Made by a program: the position numbers and the translations under genes
Shown here: piece by piece, positions 61,555 to 64,000 of the stretch
Position numbering within the stretch: the stretch's first letter is position 1
Layout of the letters: the number at the start of each line of letters is the position of its first letter
Assembly: GCF_963678165.1 (NCBI RefSeq)
Contig: NZ_OY782755.1
Coordinates: forward strand, 434,001 to 498,000
Direction of reading: 5' to 3'
DNA from: an uncultured Acetobacteroides sp.
Lineage (GTDB): Bacteria; Bacteroidota; Bacteroidia; Bacteroidales; ZOR0009
DNA length: 64,000 bases
The notes under the pieces: model-generated
What the model saw: the letters and a program-made list of their open reading frames with translations, nothing else
What the model was told of the DNA's origin: nothing
The model's database searches: none

Positions 61555-63429
61555 TTATTTTTCCGTTGGAATGGTTATGGTTACTTTTTTGGTTGGCAGG
61601 TTGGTCCACGATAGCTCGGCATCGCTATCGTAGAGCAGCTGCAGCCGCTCGATGATGTTCTGTAAGCCGAAACCTGCTATTGGTGCATCGGGGAAGACTG
61701 GGCCGTTATCCTCTACGGTGATGGTAAGCCTACCTTCGTCTACCTTAGCAACGATGTGGATGAAACCTTCGCCTGATATCTTCGATATGCCATGCTTAAT
61801 GGCGTTCTCTACCAGTGGCTGAACGATAAGGCGGGGAATAGAGCAGGTGCTTGCCTGTTCATCCATCTCGATGGTGCTGCTGAGCCTATCGCCAAAGCGA
61901 ACCCTTTCCACCTCGAGGTACTTCTCTACCATGTTCAGTTCCTCGTGCAGCTCCACAAAGTCGCGCCTGTCGCGGCTCAGCGTGTAGCGGAAGAGGTCGG
62001 AGAGCAGCAGCGTCATCTTCTCGGCTCTATCGGCATCAACCCGTACAAGGTGCGAAAGCGAGTTTAGCGAGTTGTACAGGAAGTGCGGGTTAAGTTTGCT
62101 CTGAAGAGCCTGCAGCTCGGTTTGCGCCTTTACCATCTGGAGCCGGCTCAACTCCTCGTCCTTTTGACGGATTACCTCGCGCTGTTTAAACACCATCCGG
62201 CTTAGCAGGTAGTAGGCAACGGTAAAGATAGCTGAAGCAAGTATCGTGAATGCAACTCTAGGTTCCGACATGTGAAAATCGAAGGAGAAATAGGCAAAGG
62301 ATATCACCATAATGAAGACTATGGCTGACGAAACACTATCCTTTAACCATTGCGTTATTTGACTTTTTCGTAGTAATCGGTTGATACAGTAAAATAGAGC
62401 GATGTGAGCCAATGCTATTAACCACATAATAATAAAGGATGCAGAGAAAGCATTTTGGATAAAAGGTTCACTCGAACCATTAAGGTCTTGAGAAATGCTG
62501 TAGAGGAAGAATAGGGCAGAACCTATAAGCAGGTACGACAGCATGCCTCTGTAGCGATTCCGTTTGCAGACAATTCCTAGAAAAATAATGGACAGCAGCA
62601 GCTTTAGGAGTAGCGGGTATATTTTGTTGAATGCCTGAAACGCCTTGTGGTACTTTAGGCTGTAGTAGTTGTGACTTCCTGTGTACTTTATGATCCCGTT
62701 CTTTATTCGGCTATCGGCATCCTTGGCGTAGATGGTTTCGATGATAAACTTGTCGGGAGCCGTAAGGCCTGAGTTACTCTGCATATAGGTAGTTCGTAGA
62801 AGCTGCCCCTTCTTCCAAATACCTTTTCGTATCATGTCTAATATCCATTCGATTTGTTTATTGTTGTTCTCTTTTAGAAAATCATTTAATAACTGGGCTT
62901 CTGATGTGTAGTAGATATTTTTGCTACTCAGATTGGAGTTCGTGAAACAAACATCTACTGTACCCGGAAATTGTTTTGGAGAATGGATGAGAATCATCTT
63001 TATGATTTTGTTCAGGAATGCATCGTACCTATGCGCTTGCATGCGGGGGGAGAAAAGCTGGAGATCTTCTATCTTATAGCCTATTTCATCGCCAACGATG
63101 TGGGTTCTGAAGGTGTAGCTGTGGTATCTGGTAAGGATGATAACGAGATTTCCTCCTGTATCGACCCTGCTAATCGACACCGTTTGAATAAGTGGTTTAA
63201 GCTGCCGCACTATTGAGTCAACAATCATTCGGTCTTCCTTGGAAATCTCGCCCTGCAGCTCAATCTTGATGTCCTTCTGGTACCTAACGGGCTTCAGGTC
63301 GTGCGTTAGCTTGACGTTACGCAGCAGGTTCATCCAGTACTTGCGCTCCAGCGAATCGGGAATGCTGGCAGAGCGTGCAAACGAGCAGAGCATTAGCACG
63401 GCGAGAAACGGTAGTAGAATTTTTTTCAT
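61555..63429 (-). CDS. LytS-type histidine kinase with large N-terminal sensor
   Basis: 624 residues, unusually long for this class. A signal peptide (MKKILLPFLAVLMLCSFARSAS) leads into a periplasmic region of about 250 residues (domain not recognised), then about five to six membrane segments between about 265 and 410, a coiled linker (QREVIRQKDEELSRLQMVKAQTELQAL), and the His_kinase domain with phosphoacceptor His in KLNPHFLYNSLNSLSHLV and ATPase motifs VENAIKHGISK, VEDNG and GFGLQNIIERL. The regulator gene follows after 6 bases. Signal unknown. Confidence 0.93.
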   Translation of the reverse strand: MKKILLPFLAVLMLCSFARSASIPDSLERKYWMNLLRNVKLTHDLKPVRYQKDIKIELQGEISKEDRMIVDSIVRQLKPLIQTVSISRVDTGGNLVIILTRYHSYTFRTHIVGDEIGYKIEDLQLFSPRMQAHRYDAFLNKIIKMILIHSPKQFPGTVDVCFTNSNLSSKNIYYTSEAQLLNDFLKENNNKQIEWILDMIRKGIWKKGQLLRTTYMQSNSGLTAPDKFIIETIYAKDADSRIKNGIIKYTGSHNYYSLKYHKAFQAFNKIYPLLLKLLLSIIFLGIVCKRNRYRGMLSYLLIGSALFFLYSISQDLNGSSEPFIQNAFSASFIIMWLIALAHIALFYCINRLLRKSQITQWLKDSVSSAIVFIMVISFAYFSFDFHMSEPRVAFTILASAIFTVAYYLLSRMVFKQREVIRQKDEELSRLQMVKAQTELQALQSKLNPHFLYNSLNSLSHLVRVDADRAEKMTLLLSDLFRYTLSRDRRDFVELHEELNMVEKYLEVERVRFGDRLSSTIEMDEQASTCSIPRLIVQPLVENAIKHGISKISGEGFIHIVAKVDEGRLTITVEDNGPVFPDAPIAGFGLQNIIERLQLLYDSDAELSWTNLPTKKVTITIPTEK

Positions 63430-63703
63430 GGCGTTCGTTTTTAATTTATTCGTATGCTAATTAATACCCTTTGCTGCCGTTGCGCTAAACAATTCCGACA
63501 ACCTGCAAAAGTAGAAGAATAACCTGCACCACAAGGATGTTGTGCTGCTAATCACAAATCAAATTAAAAGCAGAGTAACGGTTGGCTATTTAGTAAAGTC
63601 TACTTGCTGAAAAAATATATAGTAAACATTACATATAGTTATCAATAGCTGACAATATATCAAAATATGTTTACATTTGCTGGAACTAATAACACGTACG
63701 ATT

Positions 63704-64000
63704 ATGATGACAAGCTACCTTTTCCCCCACAGCTACAAGCGTATTGGGTGGATACTGTTTGTACCAACCGCCGTATTCTTTATCCTTTGGCTGACCGGCG
63801 TGGTTGGGGATGTTGAATTTCCGCTGCCAAAGGTTTTCCGCTTCTACGGTTTTGCGGGGTCTACAACTGCGTTGCAGACCACCATTTTGCCGGTAGTGCT
63901 AATTGCGGCGCTGCTCTTCATTGGCTTCTCCAGGGAGGAGGACGAGGACGAGTATGTGGCCCGGATCAGGATGGAGTCGCTGATTTGGTCGCTCTACGTG
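63704..64000 (+). CDS. Membrane protein, N-terminal part (cut by window end)
   Basis: The frame starts MMTSYLFPHSYKRIGWILFVP and is open to the window edge (99 codons). Two hydrophobic segments (about 13-33 and 63-80) are followed by an acidic stretch (SREEDEDEYVARIRMES) and another hydrophobic start. I recall similar multi-span proteins in other Bacteroidetes, also beside regulators, but not a function. It is divergent from the LytS gene. A TACATTTG -7 box is at 63672-63679; the gap 63430-63703 is AT-rich and shows no other gene. Confidence 0.7.
   Translation, partial: MMTSYLFPHSYKRIGWILFVPTAVFFILWLTGVVGDVEFPLPKVFRFYGFAGSTTALQTTILPVVLIAALLFIGFSREEDEDEYVARIRMESLIWSLYV

Noticed and set aside
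63621-63679. GTAAAC...GTTTAC dyad upstream of the last gene as an operator
   Set aside because: Arms are short and far apart in AT-rich DNA; expected by chance.

Overview
The window comes from a Bacteroidota genome, most probably order Bacteroidales. Evidence: a fused LpxC-FabZ protein in the order HD hydrolase - lpxD - lpxC/fabZ - lpxA, promoters of the Bacteroidetes type (TTTG, about 20 bases, TAnnTTTG), almost no Shine-Dalgarno sequences, many secreted glycosidases (GH2, GH127, GH146, GH51, GH20, GH13), a LytS/LytTR pair with a very large sensor, and paired BlaI/M56 genes. Genus cannot be told from sequence alone. No prophage, insertion sequence, rRNA or CRISPR array was seen; there is one tRNA (Leu, CAA).

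Layout. 1-8.7 kb: end of an iron-type alcohol dehydrogenase, then three secreted arabinose/galactose-releasing enzymes (GH2; GH127 and GH146 as an operon). The two transcription units share an upstream sequence element. 8.7-13.3 kb: a 280-base structured repeat, a HAD phosphatase, tRNA-Leu, dxs, an OmpA lipoprotein. 13.4-20.8 kb: Nramp transporter, undecaprenol kinase, and the lipid A operon. 21-29 kb: pgk, a decayed RelE-type toxin-antitoxin pair, rnhA, GH51 arabinofuranosidase, nadC, a two-gene AT-rich island of unknown function, pdxH. 29.7-38.2 kb: glutamine synthetase, era-der GTPases, GH20 hexosaminidase, a DcuC-type carrier. 38.3-41.7 kb: a tight operon of an unknown protein, a multi-span membrane protein, a histidine kinase and a LuxR-type regulator, followed by a PixA/AidA-family protein. 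41.8-51.5 kb: outer-membrane barrel, ttcA, ispE, an F420-type reductase fold, a chagasin-like inhibitor, blaI plus two tandem M56 peptidases, a glycosyltransferase. 51.7-64 kb: fumarase, M13 peptidase, dCMP deaminase - CtpA operon, GH13 amylase, GNAT, LytTR/LytS, and the start of a membrane protein.

Most genes are housekeeping or carbohydrate-degrading. The most unusual signal is in the DNA between genes. Four intergenic arrays with unrelated sequences repeat at exactly 41, 21, 21 and 41 bases, and a small fifth repeats at 11 bases. All are close to whole numbers of DNA helical turns. Three of the four large ones lie between convergent genes. I regard this as the best candidate for something not yet described.

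Start codons were moved downstream of the longest open frame in many genes where a signal peptide, family alignment from memory, or a promoter lying inside the longer frame demanded it. Family assignments are from motif recognition without database search.
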